A DNA stretch of 6,399 bases from an uncultured Rhodospirillaceae bacterium (GTDB lineage: Bacteria; Pseudomonadota; Alphaproteobacteria; Rhodospirillales; UBA2165): assembly GCA_913054205.1 (NCBI GenBank), contig CAJXJM010000156.1:1-6399 (forward strand). The letters run 5' to 3'. Of this stretch, positions 5,851-6,399 are shown one piece after another. The notes below the pieces were generated by a model that was not told the DNA's origin, did not search any database, and saw only the letters and a list, made by a program, of their open reading frames with translations. Both the position numbers and the translations under genes were made by a program. Position 1 is the stretch's first letter. Every line of letters starts with the position of its first letter.

Positions 5851-6399
5851 TTAGTCGAAATCGGCGGGAGGTTCGATGCCGCTGGCGATGAGCTGTTCGC
5901 GGACGGTGCCTTTGAGCCGTGAAAGCCCTGCCTCATTTGAAGACTCGCATCGCGCAACAAGTACTGCTTGGGTGTTGGAAGCGCGCAGCAACCACCAGCC
6001 ATCATCGGTCTCAACGCGGACGCCGTCCATGTCATGGATTTTGATCCCCTCGACACTGGCAAGCCGTTCTTTGACTTCTTCGATGACCTTGAACTTACGC
6101 TCTTCAGAGCATTCGAACCGTAGTTCCGGTGTGTTCATCATTTGCGGCAAACCATCTTGCATGTCAGCAACGCTTTGGTCTGAATTTGTCAAAATCGACA
6201 GCAGGCGGATGGCAGCATAAACCGCGTCATCGAAGCCATAATATTTATCGGCAAAGAAGATATGGCCGCTCATCTCACCAGCGAGCGGTGCCTTCATTTC
6301 AGCCATCTTTGATTTTATCAAAGAATGTCCCGCCGCCCACATAACAGGTTTTCCACCCGCTTTTTCGACCTCGTCGAAGAAAACCTTGCTGGCTTTAAC
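5851..6399 (-). CDS. phosphomannomutase/phosphoglucomutase (partial, N-terminus beyond window)
   Basis: This is the C-terminal 182 residues of an alpha-D-phosphohexomutase (the AlgC/ManB/PgmG type), which interconverts hexose 6-phosphate and 1-phosphate in the cytoplasm, feeding GDP-mannose or UDP-glucose for surface polysaccharides and lipopolysaccharide. The frame is open at the right edge; the ATG at 6342 is internal because 19 in-frame codons continue upstream. Counting from the edge, GEMSGH (41-46) is the sugar-binding loop of domain 3, followed by FADKYYGFDDA. RASNTQAVLV (139-148) is the phosphate-binding loop of domain 4. The protein ends PPADFD and stops with TAA. The active-site phosphoserine and metal-binding loops are outside the window. 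Sequence alone does not decide between mannose and glucose preference, so no symbol is given. It converges with the thioredoxin-like gene across a repeat-rich gap. Confidence 0.95.
   Translation of the reverse strand, partial: VKASKVFFDEVEKAGGKPVMWAAGHSLIKSKMAEMKAPLAGEMSGHIFFADKYYGFDDAVYAAIRLLSILTNSDQSVADMQDGLPQMMNTPELRFECSEERKFKVIEEVKERLASVEGIKIHDMDGVRVETDDGWWLLRASNTQAVLVARCESSNEAGLSRLKGTVREQLIASGIEPPADFD

Noticed and set aside
5876..6220. Plus-strand open frame of 114 codons opposite the phosphohexomutase gene
   Set aside because: It is a shadow of the minus-strand frame, which carries GEMSGH and RASNTQ in order.

Overview
The window looks like chromosomal DNA from an alphaproteobacterium, most likely of the Hyphomicrobiales (Rhizobiales) type. 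The evidence is the ClpS-ClpA pair lying close to a D,D-carboxypeptidase with a C-terminal SPOR domain, and the style of the ClpA, ClpS and phosphohexomutase sequences. This is inferred from family knowledge, not from a search. There is no rRNA, tRNA, CRISPR array, transposase or phage gene.

Layout. Positions 1-2112 (minus) hold clpA, open at the left edge and lacking its last few dozen codons. Positions 2142-2483 (minus) hold clpS, 29 bases upstream of clpA, so the two form a ClpS-ClpA operon for N-degron proteolysis with ClpP. After a 180-base AT-rich gap comes an unrecognised lipoprotein gene at 2664-3410 (minus). Divergent from it is a secreted penicillin-binding D-alanyl-D-alanine carboxypeptidase with a SPOR domain, up to 4791 (plus). 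Its start is better placed at 3613 than at 3475, which leaves a leader of about 200 bases with a clear palindrome. Next, at 4904-5448 (plus), is an exported TlpA/thioredoxin-like gene. Its signal-peptide half and its WCPPC half are in different frames, so it carries a frameshift or a sequence error.

Positions 5449-5850 form a gene-free stretch between convergent genes. It is packed with repeats: three copies of a CTTCGTG-type element in both orientations, two tandem 24-base imperfect palindromes, an 11-base perfect inverted repeat with alternative pairings, and a nine-T run after a weak stem. Positions 5851-6399 (minus) hold the C-terminal part of a phosphomannomutase/phosphoglucomutase, open at the right edge.

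How the genes fit together. ClpS and ClpA are a cytoplasmic proteolysis module. The lipoprotein, carboxypeptidase and thioredoxin-like protein are all predicted to be exported and act at the envelope. The phosphohexomutase supplies sugar phosphates for surface polysaccharides. Apart from clpS-clpA there is no strong sign of one joint pathway. I found no convincing new multi-gene system. The parts most worth a second look are the repeat mosaic at 5449-5850 and the frameshifted thioredoxin-like gene.
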